A DNA stretch of 64,000 nt, taken from Pseudomonadota bacterium (GTDB lineage: Bacteria > Pseudomonadota > Gammaproteobacteria > Burkholderiales > Rhodocyclaceae). Location: NCBI GenBank assembly GCA_018262095.1, contig JAGTRW010000007.1:1-64000 (forward strand), given 5' to 3'. The notes under the pieces were generated by a model, which worked only from the letters and a program-made list of their open reading frames with translations, had not been told where the DNA came from and did no database searches. Within the stretch, counting starts at the first letter, position 1. Every line of letters begins with the position of its first letter. Shown one piece after another: positions 48,046-57,667 of this stretch. A program made the translations under genes and the position numbers.

Positions 48046-48722
48046 TGATCCCCTGGCCCAAAAACCACGTAGACAAGGCGCCGCCAATACCGATCGGCGA
48101 ACGAATCAGGATTCTGGTTCGCTACGACGACCCTTTGCTTGCCGCCGGTCTGATGGCGATCATACGCGAGCAGCGCGACTTCGAGCTGGTCGCGGGCACC
48201 GCTGATCTGGCGAGCGACGACGCCGGTCTCTGTGCCGACGTCGTCATCGCCGATTATGTGCGCGGGCTCGAGTGCATTGCCGGCGCCCGCCACCGTGCGC
48301 GCACCAGACCGTCGAAGATGCCCTGCGTTCTGATTCTGACGCAACGGGACAGCGAGCGGGAAATCCGGCACGCGCTCGAAAACGGGGCGCAGGGTTACCT
48401 CACGCTCGGCTGCGATCTCGACGAACTGCTCATCGCCGTACGCACTTTGCACCGAGGCCTGCGCCATCTCGGCGCGGTCGCTGCCCGCAGAATGGCTGAC
48501 AGCATTGCTTCGGAGTTGCTCACGGCACGGGAAATGGACGTGTTGCGCCTGCTCGTCGAGGGCCACGCCAACAAGAGCATAGCCAAGCGTCTGGATATTG
48601 CGGCCGGAACGGTCAAGACGCACCTGAAGGGGATCTTCCAGAAGCTCGGCGCCGCCACCCGGACCGAAGTTGCCGCCGTCGCTGAACGACGCGGACTGCT
48701 CGGCAGCCCCCTCTGGCAGTAA
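48045..48722 (+). CDS. LuxR-type response regulator with atypical receiver
   Basis: A 225-residue protein. Its receiver has the acidic pair (VRYDDPLLAAG), a candidate phospho-Asp (VVIADYVRG) and Thr (LILTQRDS), but the invariant Lys region reads GYLTLGCDLDEL instead of GYLLKD. The HTH is intact (LTAREMDVLRLLVEGHANKSI, AGTVKTHLKGIFQKLGAATR). Loss of the Lys suggests phosphorylation-independent control. The start overlaps the stop of the previous gene (TGATG), so the two are coupled. Confidence 0.88.
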   Translation: MIPWPKNHVDKAPPIPIGERIRILVRYDDPLLAAGLMAIIREQRDFELVAGTADLASDDAGLCADVVIADYVRGLECIAGARHRARTRPSKMPCVLILTQRDSEREIRHALENGAQGYLTLGCDLDELLIAVRTLHRGLRHLGAVAARRMADSIASELLTAREMDVLRLLVEGHANKSIAKRLDIAAGTVKTHLKGIFQKLGAATRTEVAAVAERRGLLGSPLWQ

Positions 48723-48996
48723 AACAGCGCCGCGGCAATCCAAGCAGCCCGGCCAAACCGTCTTGGGTAATGGCTCAGGCGCTGACCCCGCCAGCAAGGG
48801 CTGCGCAGCCGACAAGCGCTGGCGTCTTGGTGTTCTGATTCAAGGCAACCAGTCGAGGCGGCCAAGGTCAAAAAAACGGGTGGCCGACTAGATAGTAGTA
48901 CCCACAGGATAGCGGCCGATAACCGAAAAGCCGCCGGTCTTTCTTGGGCACGATCCATTGCTAACGCAGTTTTTTTCAACGCACGGGGGATACTCG

Positions 48997-49590
48997 ATGG
49001 GAATGAGCCGACTCGAAGCATTCAGTGACGGTGTGATGGCCATCATCATTACGATTATGGTTCTGGAGTTGAAGGTGCCGCATGGCGAGCATTTCGACGC
49101 GCTGGCATCCTTGATGCCGGTGTTTTCAAGCTATGTATTGAGTTATGTCTACGTCGGCATCTACTGGAACAACCACCACCATCTGCTGCAGGCGGCTCGC
49201 AACGTCACCGTGCCTATCCTGTGGGCGAACCTGCATCTGTTGTTCTGGCTTTCGCTGTTTCCATTTGCCACCGGCTGGATGGGCGAGAATCACTTCGCTG
49301 CGGCGCCGTCCGCCATCTACGGCCTGGTTCTGTTCATGGCTGCCGTCGCCTACAGGATACTTCAGATGAGCATTATCTCTTCGCACGGCGACAGTTCTTT
49401 CTTGAGCAGGGCATTGGGAAGTGATTGGAAAGGAAAGTCTTCACCGATAGTCTACGCCGTCGCAATGCTGTTGGCCTTCTGGTCGCCATCACTGGCGCAA
49501 GGACTCTACGCGCTCGTGGCTTTGATCTGGCTAATACCGGACCAGCGCATCGAGAAGGCCCTGCTGGACAAGAAAACTCGCGCCGAGTAA
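48997..49590 (+). CDS. TMEM175-like potassium channel (DUF1211)
   Basis: A 197-residue membrane protein of the bacterial TMEM175 family. The first helix holds the selectivity motif RLEAFSDGVMAIIITIMVLEL; further helices include VLSYVYVGIYWNNHHHLLQ and ANLHLLFWLSLFPFATGW. Four such subunits make a K+ channel. ATG 48997 (GGGGG upstream) gives the family start MGMSRLEAFSDG; an earlier in-frame codon at 48958 has no homology. Confidence 0.93.
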   Translation: MGMSRLEAFSDGVMAIIITIMVLELKVPHGEHFDALASLMPVFSSYVLSYVYVGIYWNNHHHLLQAARNVTVPILWANLHLLFWLSLFPFATGWMGENHFAAAPSAIYGLVLFMAAVAYRILQMSIISSHGDSSFLSRALGSDWKGKSSPIVYAVAMLLAFWSPSLAQGLYALVALIWLIPDQRIEKALLDKKTRAE

Positions 49591-50218
49591 AAGCCGGTTT
49601 TGTCGAGCGCAGACCTATCAGCCAGACATCGCTGTTTTTTTGGCGGGCGGCTGTTCTGCCTCAGCTGTCTCAGTTTCACGATGTTGATCGCTGACAGTCA
49701 GATTCGAAACACCGTGAGCTCACCGCGTGGACTGCTGCCACTCACCCCGGATCCGAGATCAGGGGCAGATAAGTCCAACATTACAGATCAAGCTGGCGGA
49801 GAAACCGAGCAGCCGCTCTGTCCGATCACTTGCCCGTGGCCCGGCGGCACGCAATGGCTGCTCGCATTTGAAATCCGCCGTTGAACCGTTCGGAGACGAA
49901 TGAGCGCTCGACTCTGTAAAGGGCCATTGAACCGTGTCGGCGACGAATGACAGCTCAGGCTCGAACTGAGACCAGCGGGCTCGCTGCGCCTGCGCCAAAC
50001 GGGGATTCGCCCGCCTCGCCGCAGCACGAAGATCTGAAATCAATCGCGGTCGATGCCGTCCTCAAGAACCGACGGCTCGTTCGTCGTCAACGCGACCTGT
50101 GCCTTGCCGGTCCTCGCGAGCAAGGTCGGCAAGACGGCGGTCGCCGGCTTTGCTATGCTAGCGGCTTTTCGCTGGCCGCCAAGCTGGGCCAGCCGACACT
50201 ATTTACGGAGCTGCGCCG
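49591..50218. other. Gene-free region with two imperfect repeats
   Basis: No gene is recognised in these 628 bases. Two copies of an about 30-base repeat occur at roughly 49880 and 49926 (TTGAACCG, then GACGAATGA about 8-9 bases later), and GAGCGCTC/GCTCAGGCTCG-like palindromes flank them. They look like remnants of an insertion. An extended -10 (TGCTATGCT near 50151-50159) may serve the next gene. Confidence 0.45.
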
Positions 50219-50755
50219 ATGGCGTCTTTGCAAGAGCAGTTTTTGAAAGCCGGCCTGGTCGACAAAAACAAGGTCAAGGTGGCCAACCAGGACAAGAGCA
50301 GGCAGAAGAAGGTCGAGCGGCGAACCGGAACGCAGAGCGTCGATGAAGTGCGCCTGGCGGCACTCGAAACGCAACGCAAGAATGCCGAGCGGGCCCGCGA
50401 ACTCAACGCCCAGCGCGATGCGGCAGCGACCCAAAAAGCGATCGTCGCGCAAATTGCCCAGATGGTGCAGAAGAATCGCCAGAGCAAGGGGGCCGGAGAC
50501 ATCGCCTACAACTTCACCCACGGCAACAAGATCGAGCGCATGTATGTCTCGGCCGCGGTCCAGGCGCATTTGATGGCCGGCCGCCTGGTCATCGTCTGCC
50601 TGGGCGGCGCCGCCGAATTGGTGCCGAAGGTCATCGCCGACAAGATCGCCGAGCGCGACGCCTCGCTCGTCGTTCGCGTGAACAAGATTAGTTCCGCGGT
50701 CGATGACGACGATCCGTACGCGGCGTTCCAGATCCCCGACGACTTGATGTGGTAG
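50219..50755 (+). CDS. DUF2058 family protein (YaiL-like)
   Basis: A 178-residue basic, helix-rich cytosolic protein. MASLQEQFLKAGLVDKNKVK with a following Lys/Gln-rich stretch, then GDIAYNFTHGNKIERMYVS and a C-terminal acidic DDDDPYAAFQIPDDLMW are the family pattern. DUF2058 is described as a possible nucleoprotein or polynucleotide-associated protein; the function is unproven. Confidence 0.9.
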   Translation: MASLQEQFLKAGLVDKNKVKVANQDKSRQKKVERRTGTQSVDEVRLAALETQRKNAERARELNAQRDAAATQKAIVAQIAQMVQKNRQSKGAGDIAYNFTHGNKIERMYVSAAVQAHLMAGRLVIVCLGGAAELVPKVIADKIAERDASLVVRVNKISSAVDDDDPYAAFQIPDDLMW

Positions 50756-50799
50756 CTCGCCCGCCCGCCTGACACGGGGCAAGCGGCGAACGCGAAATC

Positions 50800-51180
50800 C
50801 TAGACGAAGCTGTCGATCGCGTTGCCGAGCGTCGTCAGGCTGAGCACCGCTTTCGACGCGCTTGCCGGGTCGCTGGCGTCGGCGCTGCCGCCCTGTTGCT
50901 CTTGCGCCTTTTGCGCCTTGAGCGCCTCAAGCTGAGCAATTCTCGCCTGCAGAATCTCCAACTGCTGGGCAATGAGTTTGGCCTGTGCCAACGCCGCTTT
51001 CGACGCATCGCTTCCCGGGTCTTCGGCAACCTGCTTTTGCAGGGCCTGCAGCTGCTTTTGCAGACCCTCGATCTGCTTTTGCGTCGCCGCGATCTGGGCG
51101 TCAATGCTCGCACTGCCGCCGCTGCTGCCGCTAGCGCTGCTGGCCGAAACGCTGCTGAGGTTCACGCTGATTGAGCTCAT
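50800..51180 (-). CDS. FlxA-like protein
   Basis: A 126-residue protein: Ser/Gly-rich N-terminus (about 1-25), a predicted coiled coil (IDAQIAATQKQIEGLQKQLQ to about residue 90, with AAALAQ/Gln-rich heptads) and a short hydrophobic tail (SLTTLGNAIDSFV). Matches the FlxA-like family, often linked to flagella in Enterobacteria, role unproven. Monocistronic on the minus strand. Confidence 0.82.
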   Translation of the reverse strand: MSSISVNLSSVSASSASGSSGGSASIDAQIAATQKQIEGLQKQLQALQKQVAEDPGSDASKAALAQAKLIAQQLEILQARIAQLEALKAQKAQEQQGGSADASDPASASKAVLSLTTLGNAIDSFV

Positions 51181-51278
51181 TTCGAATCCCTTTCGGTTTT
51201 TTATTTAGCTTTCATATCGGCAGGTCGCCGACAAACTTGAGCCTGCGCAAAAGCGGTCGAATCTGCGCAGCGCCGCGC

Positions 51279-52181
51279 TCACCCCGGGTCGGCGCCCTGC
51301 CCCTCGATCTGCCAGTGGTCACGCAGCACCGAGAGCATGCCGACGATCGCCGGATCGTGCTCTTCGGCAACCCGGTAGATGAACGACAGATTGCTTTCGA
51401 TACGGCCATGCGGCCAGATCGCGACCTCGCCCTTTTCGGCGGCGACCAGCGCCAGATCCTCGCGGACCAGCCCCATGCCCAGACCCGAGCGAACCAGATC
51501 GAGCATCGACGGCAACTGGTCGCACTCGACCGCCTCGTTGGGCAGCACGCCCTGCTGCGCGAACAGCAGGCGCAGCAAGCGCGAGACGTGCGAGCGCTCG
51601 GGGCCGGCGATCCACGGCAGCTCGGCGACCGCGCGCCAGCCGGCCTGCGCCAGTTGCTCGCCGTAAGCGGCCGGACCGACGCTGCAGTAGGCGATGCTGC
51701 GCAAGGGCTGGACGGCAAAATCGGGGTGGTCGACCGCGCCGATGTAAAAGCCGGCGTCGAAGAGCCCGCTCTTGACCCCGCTCACGACGTCGTCGGCGAG
51801 CACCAGGCGGGTCTTGATCTGCAGCAGCGGCAGCGCCGCACGCAGGCCGTAAAGCAGCCCGCCGAGCTTGATGAAATCGGCGTCGTCGATCGTCGCAATG
51901 AGCATGCTGCCGGTGACTTCGCCCTTGATCTGCCGGGCCTTGCGCGCAAAGCCCTCGAATACCGAGAGGACGTGCTCGGCCTCGCCGAGCAGCACTTCGC
52001 CCGAGCGCGTCAGCGTGATCTTGCCCGGCGAACGATCGAACAGCGCGATCCCGATCTCCTGCTCGATGGCCTTGATATGCGCCGTCACCGCCGGCTGCGT
52101 CAGCGACAAGCGATCGGCGGCGCGGGTCAGATGACCGAGCCGGGCGACCATCACAAAAGAGCGAAGCTTGAGGATGTCCAT
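51279..52181 (-). CDS. LysR family transcriptional regulator
   Basis: A 300-residue regulator. The winged HTH is LGHLTRAADRLSLTQPAVTAH with IKAIEQEIGIALFDRS; the substrate-binding domain runs from about residue 90. It starts 4 bases after the stop of the ABC ATPase gene and is thus the last gene of the importer operon rather than divergent from it, which is unusual for LysR. It probably responds to the importer's substrate. Confidence 0.92.
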   Translation of the reverse strand: MDILKLRSFVMVARLGHLTRAADRLSLTQPAVTAHIKAIEQEIGIALFDRSPGKITLTRSGEVLLGEAEHVLSVFEGFARKARQIKGEVTGSMLIATIDDADFIKLGGLLYGLRAALPLLQIKTRLVLADDVVSGVKSGLFDAGFYIGAVDHPDFAVQPLRSIAYCSVGPAAYGEQLAQAGWRAVAELPWIAGPERSHVSRLLRLLFAQQGVLPNEAVECDQLPSMLDLVRSGLGMGLVREDLALVAAEKGEVAIWPHGRIESNLSFIYRVAEEHDPAIVGMLSVLRDHWQIEGQGADPG

Positions 52182-52185
52182 CGCG

Positions 52186-53316
52186 TCAGTCGTGTTCTGC
52201 GGCAGGAACCATCGCCGCAGACGCCGGGAAAAGCCGCGCGCGCGACGGATCGAAGCCGACCAGCACGGCGGTTCCCGACGGCGTCACCGGCGAGCAGGTG
52301 AAATGTGCCTGGTTGACGCTGACGGAGAGCGAACCGACATCGACCTGGTAGCGCACCACCTCGCCGAGAAACTCGCTGGTCGTGATTCTGCCTTCGAGCC
52401 ACAGATAGCGACCATCGCGAAAGCCGTCGATCGGCGCCAGGTGCAGCGCGTGCGGCCGGATGCTGAGCACTGCCGGCCCTTCCGGCGGCGCGTCGCGGCC
52501 GGTCGGCCAGCGCAGGCTGCCGACGTCGGGCGACGAGAACTCGACCCGCTGGTTCTCGACATATTTGATCGTTCCCGGAACGAAGTTGCTGACGCCGACG
52601 AAACGCGCGACGTCGATCGAGTTGGGGAAATCGTAAATCGCCGCCGGCGTACCGACCTGCCGGATCGTCCCGTGGGCGACCACGGCGACGCGATCGGCAA
52701 TGCTCAGCGCGTCCTGCTGATCGTGCGTCACCAGGATCGTGGTGATCCCCAGGCGGCGCTGCAGCAGGCGCAGATCGTGACGCATCTGCACGCGCAACTC
52801 GTATTCGAGATTGGAAAACGGATCGTCGAGCAGCAACAGGCGCGGCTCGGTGACCAGCGCGCGCGCCAGCGCGACGCGCTGCTGCTGTCCGACCGACAGG
52901 CAGTCGGGACGGATGTCGCGCGTCTCGGCGATATCGAGCAGCTCGAGAATCCCGGCGACCCGCGCCTCGAGTTCGGCGCCGCCAAGATGACGGTCGACGA
53001 CGCCGAAAGCGACGTTGTCGAAGACCGACATGTGCGGCCACAGCGAAAAATTCTGGAAGACCATGCCGACATTGCGCTGCGCCGGCGGAATGTCGAAGAC
53101 GTCGTCCCGGTTGATCCGGATCGACCCCGCCGACGGCCGCTCAAGGCCGGCGAGCAAGCGCAGCAGCGTCGTCTTCCCGGACCCCGACGGCCCGAGCACG
53201 GCGAACATCTCGCCGGCCTCGATCGACAGGCTGATGTCGCGCAGCACCGGCTTGGCCGCGTAGGAAAAATCCAGGTTGCGAACCTCGATCGTGACTCGGT
53301 TCATTTCATATCTCAA
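52186..53316 (-). CDS. ABC transporter ATP-binding protein (FbpC/PotA type)
   Basis: A 376-residue ATPase. Walker A GPSGSGKTTLLRLLAG, signature LSVGQQQRVALARAL (Val for the usual Gly), Walker B LLLLDDPFSNLE, H-loop LVTHDQQDALSIADR, then a C-terminal TOBE-like domain (from about residue 245). It energises the fused permease encoded upstream. Neighbour spacing 6 bases to the permease stop. Confidence 0.92.
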   Translation of the reverse strand: MRYEMNRVTIEVRNLDFSYAAKPVLRDISLSIEAGEMFAVLGPSGSGKTTLLRLLAGLERPSAGSIRINRDDVFDIPPAQRNVGMVFQNFSLWPHMSVFDNVAFGVVDRHLGGAELEARVAGILELLDIAETRDIRPDCLSVGQQQRVALARALVTEPRLLLLDDPFSNLEYELRVQMRHDLRLLQRRLGITTILVTHDQQDALSIADRVAVVAHGTIRQVGTPAAIYDFPNSIDVARFVGVSNFVPGTIKYVENQRVEFSSPDVGSLRWPTGRDAPPEGPAVLSIRPHALHLAPIDGFRDGRYLWLEGRITTSEFLGEVVRYQVDVGSLSVSVNQAHFTCSPVTPSGTAVLVGFDPSRARLFPASAAMVPAAEHD

Positions 53317-53322
53317 TCGCGT

Positions 53323-55017
53323 TTAGCTTGCCGTGAAAACGAATTTTCTGAAACTCGATGCGGCCTTTGATTTGGGGCGAAGCAGCGCCAGCAGCACGAA
53401 CAAGGAGAGCGTAACCAGCGCGATCGACAAGACGGCGAGCGCCGATCCGGCGCCGCGCCCGGTCGTCGACTGCATGTTGAGGTAGATGCTGTAGGCGACC
53501 GGCGCGTCGGTCTCGCTGGGGACCAGCAGCATCGCCGAAGACAGATCGACGGCGGCGACGCCGAAGCAGAGCAGGAAAGCGACGAACAGCCCGAAAGCGA
53601 GCATCGGCAGAACGATTTTCGTCGCCACCCGCAAGCGGCTGCCGCCCGACAGACTGGCCGCGTCGACGTAACTCTTCGGCAGCCGCTGCAGCGCGATGGT
53701 GCAGGCGCGAATCGCAAAAGGCAGACCGCGCACCGAAAAGGCCATCGGCAGCATGAACCAGCTCGCATCGATCGTTTGATTGAAGAACGGCAATTCGACG
53801 ACGCGGAAGAACTGCAGGTAGGCAATCGCCAGCGCGACGCCCGGAACGCTCAAGAGACCGGCCGCCGCCCAGGTCAGCCCGGTTTTCCAGCGCGGCGCGG
53901 CGCGGTCGATCGCGTAGGCCATCAGCAGACCGACCAGCACGTCGACGACCGCGGCGAATCCGCAATAGATCAGGGTATTGATGAAACTGCCGCGCTCGTC
54001 GCCAAGCGCGGTCAGGTAATGGCTCAGCGTGAACGACTCGGGCAGCAGCGTATAGCTCCAGATGCGCGCGATCGAAGTGAGCGCGACGCCGGCGTAGAGC
54101 GTCGCATAAAGCATCACGATGCCGCCCAGACAGCTTAGGCCGACGATCGTTTGCCGCCGCGAAGGCGCCGCCGCCGCGAAGGCGCCACTGCGCCAGCTCA
54201 CGTGCTGGCGAACCAGGCGAATCGACGCCAGCCAGGCGAGTGCTGAGATGACCACCATCAGCGTCGCGATCAGCGACGACAGCGGGTCCTGCGAGCCGTA
54301 GGCCGAAACCCTGAAAAAAGCCTGCGGCGCCAAGAGGTTGGTGACGCCGAGCGAGAGCGGCGTGGCCAGATCGTCCATCGCCTTGAGAAAGGTGATCGAC
54401 ATCCCGAAGGCCAGGCCGGGCATCCCAAGCGGCAGAAAAATCCGCGTCATCAGTCGCCACCAGCTGCTGCCCAGCCGGGCCGCTTCGCAGGCCTGCTGAC
54501 TCGAAGCGCTAGTGGTCATGACCAGCGTCATCAAGACCAGCGGGAAGTAATGCAGCGCCTCGACCAGCATCACGCTGGGCAGTCCGAGAATGGCCGGATC
54601 GAGATCGCCGCCCAACAGCCAGCCCAGCGCGCCGCCGCGGCCGAGCAGATTCTGCAAGGACAGCGCGAGAACGAAGGGCGGAACGAACAAGGGCAGGAAG
54701 CCGCACAGTTCGATATAGATCGACGGGCGAACGTGGTGCCGCCACAGCAGCATGGCGATCGGCAGCGCGGCCAGCGCCGCGAGCAGCGCGGCGCCGCAAG
54801 CGACGACCAGGCTGTTGCCGAGGCTTTCGAGGTAGACCGGGTTGGCCAGCAGCAAGGTCAAATGGTCGGTGGAAAAGCGGCCTTCGGTATTAGTGACGCC
54901 GCGCAGCACCATGGCGCCGACCGGCAGCGCCAGGAAGGCGAGCAGGTAGAGCGCCAGTACCGAGAAGAGCACTGGCGACCTGCCAAACAGCCATCCTGAT
55001 CTGACTCTCACCGTCAT
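53323..55017 (-). CDS. Fused ABC permease (FbpB type, importer 1)
   Basis: A 564-residue protein made of two permease halves with about twelve helices. Each half ends with an EAA-type coupling loop: EAARLGSSWWRLMTRIFLPL and DAASLSGGSRLRVATKIVLP. This arrangement is typical of Fe3+ and some phosphonate or polyamine importers. ATG 55017 gives MTVRVRSGWLFG; upstream codons are in the gap after the binding-protein gene. The substrate is not deducible. Confidence 0.9.
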   Translation of the reverse strand: MTVRVRSGWLFGRSPVLFSVLALYLLAFLALPVGAMVLRGVTNTEGRFSTDHLTLLLANPVYLESLGNSLVVACGAALLAALAALPIAMLLWRHHVRPSIYIELCGFLPLFVPPFVLALSLQNLLGRGGALGWLLGGDLDPAILGLPSVMLVEALHYFPLVLMTLVMTTSASSQQACEAARLGSSWWRLMTRIFLPLGMPGLAFGMSITFLKAMDDLATPLSLGVTNLLAPQAFFRVSAYGSQDPLSSLIATLMVVISALAWLASIRLVRQHVSWRSGAFAAAAPSRRQTIVGLSCLGGIVMLYATLYAGVALTSIARIWSYTLLPESFTLSHYLTALGDERGSFINTLIYCGFAAVVDVLVGLLMAYAIDRAAPRWKTGLTWAAAGLLSVPGVALAIAYLQFFRVVELPFFNQTIDASWFMLPMAFSVRGLPFAIRACTIALQRLPKSYVDAASLSGGSRLRVATKIVLPMLAFGLFVAFLLCFGVAAVDLSSAMLLVPSETDAPVAYSIYLNMQSTTGRGAGSALAVLSIALVTLSLFVLLALLRPKSKAASSFRKFVFTAS

Positions 55018-55037
55018 TCCCCCGTGCTTGACCGGCG

Positions 55038-56372
55038 CTAGTGCAGCATGGCCAAGGCCTGCTCGGCCAACTCTTTGGCAGCAGCGTAATCGCTGCCGGC
55101 TTGCCTCGCCCACTGCGCCTCACGACCGGCGATCGCCGCGACCTGCGCGCGCGACGGCGCGGCGCTCATCAATTCGTCGCTTTCGGCAACGCCAGAGCGA
55201 TAGGCCAGGCCGCGCGCCTGCTCGATCAAGGCCTGCGCTTGCGGATTCGGGCGCTGGCGTAACAGGCGCTCGGCGGCATGAATGGCGCGCGTGACGACGA
55301 CCAGTTCGCGGTGCCGAAAGCTGACCCGCTGGCTGAAAATGGCGTTGACAACCAGGTGGCGCGCCGCCGAGACGTCCGGGTCATAGACCGACGGGTTGCT
55401 GCCGATGACGTCGACCAGGTCGGGATAATCGGCGGGCTTGTCGGCGGGTTTGTCACGACTCGAATAAATCTCGGCAAGCACCGGCAAGCGACTGATTTCG
55501 GGCCGCAGCAGCAGGCGCTGCCCCTCGGCCGACAAGGCGAAATCGATGAACGTCGCGCCGCCTGCCGGGTTGCGCGCGCCGGCGACCAGCGCAATGCTGG
55601 CCGGGATGATGGCGCTGGGCGACGCATACGAAAAATCAACCGGGAATCCCGAGTATTTTCCCGACAGCGCCAGAAAATCGACCACCAGGCCGACGCCGAA
55701 ACGCCCGCTGGTGACGCTGTTCGGGACGTCGAAGCTGCGGTCGGTGATCGTCGCGCAGTTGCCGGCGATCTGCACGATCAGCGACCAGCCCGGTTCCCAG
55801 CCGGCGCCTTGCAGGATCGATTCGACGATCAGGTGGGTGGTTCCCGAACGCGACGCCGACGACATCACGACATGGCCGGAATACTCGGGCCGAACGAGGT
55901 CGCTCCAGGTCGCCGGCGGCGCGATCGAGCGCGCCGCCAGGTAACGCGTATTCCACATCACGCCGGAGCCCGAAAGCGCCTGTCCTTTGTAGAAACCCTG
56001 AGCGTCGTCAATGTTGACACCGCCGATCTTCGCCGGGGTCTCGTGGCGATCGCCGATCGGTTGCAGCAGATCGTGGCGCAGCAAGGCGCGGAAACTGTCG
56101 GCTGACGAACTCCAGAAGACATCGGGCCTCGACCCCGCCGGGTGATCGGCGAGATAAGACATGATGTGGGTTCCCGGGAAGTTGACGAACTCGACGCGGT
56201 ACTGCGGATAGCGTTCGTCAAAAGCCTTCTTGTAGGCGACCAGCACTTCCTTGGGAAACGACGAAGCGACGACGACGCTCTCCGAAGCTGCGACGCCTAC
56301 CGACAACAGCGACAGCAGCAGGCCAACGACGCAGGCTGAACGATTGATCGGCCGCAAGCAGTTCCCTTTCAT
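55038..56372 (-). CDS. Periplasmic substrate-binding protein (importer 1)
   Basis: A 444-residue binding protein with a Sec signal (cleavage near VGVAA, residue 29). Class II-type fold: VVVASSFPKEVLVAYKKAF, PDVFWSSSADSFRALL, GSGVMWNTRYLA, SSASRSGTTHLIVES and GFPVDFSYASPSAIIPASIA. About 80 residues longer at the C-terminus than FutA-like proteins, with a helical extension (RAIHAAERLLRQRPNPQAQA). First gene of the four-gene importer operon, followed by permease, ATPase and LysR. Confidence 0.88.
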   Translation of the reverse strand: MKGNCLRPINRSACVVGLLLSLLSVGVAASESVVVASSFPKEVLVAYKKAFDERYPQYRVEFVNFPGTHIMSYLADHPAGSRPDVFWSSSADSFRALLRHDLLQPIGDRHETPAKIGGVNIDDAQGFYKGQALSGSGVMWNTRYLAARSIAPPATWSDLVRPEYSGHVVMSSASRSGTTHLIVESILQGAGWEPGWSLIVQIAGNCATITDRSFDVPNSVTSGRFGVGLVVDFLALSGKYSGFPVDFSYASPSAIIPASIALVAGARNPAGGATFIDFALSAEGQRLLLRPEISRLPVLAEIYSSRDKPADKPADYPDLVDVIGSNPSVYDPDVSAARHLVVNAIFSQRVSFRHRELVVVTRAIHAAERLLRQRPNPQAQALIEQARGLAYRSGVAESDELMSAAPSRAQVAAIAGREAQWARQAGSDYAAAKELAEQALAMLH

Positions 56373-56429
56373 CGACGCTCGAAAAAACGACCATTGTAGG
56401 AGTAATACCGTTCGCTCAAGAGAAAAACC

Positions 56430-56535
56430 GCCGTTCGCCCTGAGCCGTGAGCTTGCCGAACGGTCGAAGGGGGGATGGCGGCTTTTTCCTGGTAGCGAAG
56501 CCGCTCATGGTTCGACAGGCTCACCACGAACGGCT
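56430..56535. repeat. Dispersed TTCG repeat pair
   Basis: Between importer operons: GTTCGCCCTGAGC with TTGCCGAACGGTCGAAGGG, and 40 bases later CATGGTTCGACAGGCTCACC with ACGAACGG. I know this CGTTCGCCCTGAGCTTGTCGAAGGG type as a frequent intergenic repeat in beta- and alphaproteobacteria. It can form long hairpins. Confidence 0.6.
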
Positions 56536-56599
56536 TAAGTGAACGGCATTAACCATTGCCGGGGCGGATTCATTCGCCAGGTGCGCTGAGGCTCGTCGT

Positions 56600-57658
56600 T
56601 CAATCGACCGGATACCAGTGCGGGCGCAAGAAATCGAGCCCACAGAACTCGCCGACCGCCGGTCCGGCAACGCGCCGCGTCTTCTGCACGCGCACTTCGG
56701 CCTGCCCGACCATTACGCGATAGTCGATGGTCTCGCCCAGGTAGGCCTTGCGCACCACTTCGCCGCGAACGCCGCGCTCGCTCACGAAATCGATCTCGGT
56801 CGGCCGCGCGGCGAGCAGCCCGCTGCCCGCGGCGACGAGCTCATCAGGCGGAACGACGCCGGCCGGCCACGGATGGGCGACGCCATCAATGCTCATCCCG
56901 GCCGGCGACAGCCCGGCCTGCAGGAAGCACGACAGGCCGATGAACTCGAAGACGAAGCGGTTGGCCGGCGAGCCGTAGACCTCGAGCGGCGTGCCGACCT
57001 GCTGGACGAGCCCGCTGCGCATCACCAGGATGCGGTCTGAGAGCGCCATCGCTTCGGACTGGTCGTGCGTCACGTAGAGGATCGAAAAGCCGAAGCGGCG
57101 CTGCAGGTCCTTGATCTCGAAGCGCATCTCCTCGCGAAAATGCGGGTCGAGGCTGGAGAGCGGCTCGTCGAGCAGCATCACGTCGGGACGGATGGCCAGC
57201 GCGCGCGCCAGCGCGACGCGCTGCTTGCCGCCGCCCGACAGATCGTCGGGGCTGCCGGCGGCGGCGGTCAGCAGATTGGTATGTTTGAGTGCCTCCTCGG
57301 TGCGCGCGACGATCTCGGCTTTCGGCAGCTTGCGAACGCGCAGCGGGAAAGCGACGTTCTCGAAAACCGAGAGGTGCGGCCACACCGCGAAGGCCTGGAA
57401 GACCATGCCGAAATTGCGCTGTTCGGGCGGCAGATAGTATTTTTCGCGCTTCGATGAAATGAGCTTGTCGCCGACGCGAATCTCGCCGTCGTCGAGGTCC
57501 TCGAAACCGGCGACCATGCGCAGCGTCGTCGTCTTGCCGCAGCCCGATGGCCCGAGCATCGCGACGCATTCGCCCTGGGCGATCGAGAGGTCGAGCTGAT
57601 TGACGGCGACGACTTCGCCGAAGCGCTTGGTCACCTGATTGAGTTCGATATACGCCAT
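56600..57658 (-). CDS. ABC transporter ATP-binding protein (importer 2, second ATPase)
   Basis: A 352-residue ATPase: Walker A GPSGCGKTTTLRMVAG, signature LSGGGKQRVALARAL (Gly where Gln is usual), Walker B MLLDEPLSSLDPHFRE, H-loop VTHDQSEAMALSDR, C-terminal TOBE domain. It is the last gene of importer 2, beyond the permease, whereas another ATPase lies on the other side. The two may make a heterodimer, or this one may serve another permease. Confidence 0.9.
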   Translation of the reverse strand: MAYIELNQVTKRFGEVVAVNQLDLSIAQGECVAMLGPSGCGKTTTLRMVAGFEDLDDGEIRVGDKLISSKREKYYLPPEQRNFGMVFQAFAVWPHLSVFENVAFPLRVRKLPKAEIVARTEEALKHTNLLTAAAGSPDDLSGGGKQRVALARALAIRPDVMLLDEPLSSLDPHFREEMRFEIKDLQRRFGFSILYVTHDQSEAMALSDRILVMRSGLVQQVGTPLEVYGSPANRFVFEFIGLSCFLQAGLSPAGMSIDGVAHPWPAGVVPPDELVAAGSGLLAARPTEIDFVSERGVRGEVVRKAYLGETIDYRVMVGQAEVRVQKTRRVAGPAVGEFCGLDFLRPHWYPVD

Positions 57659-57667
57659 GACCGTTCC

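Noticed and set aside
49591-50218. Possible cassette region like that at 31-34 kb
   Set aside because: The two imperfect repeats here lack the attC box layout and no gene accompanies them.
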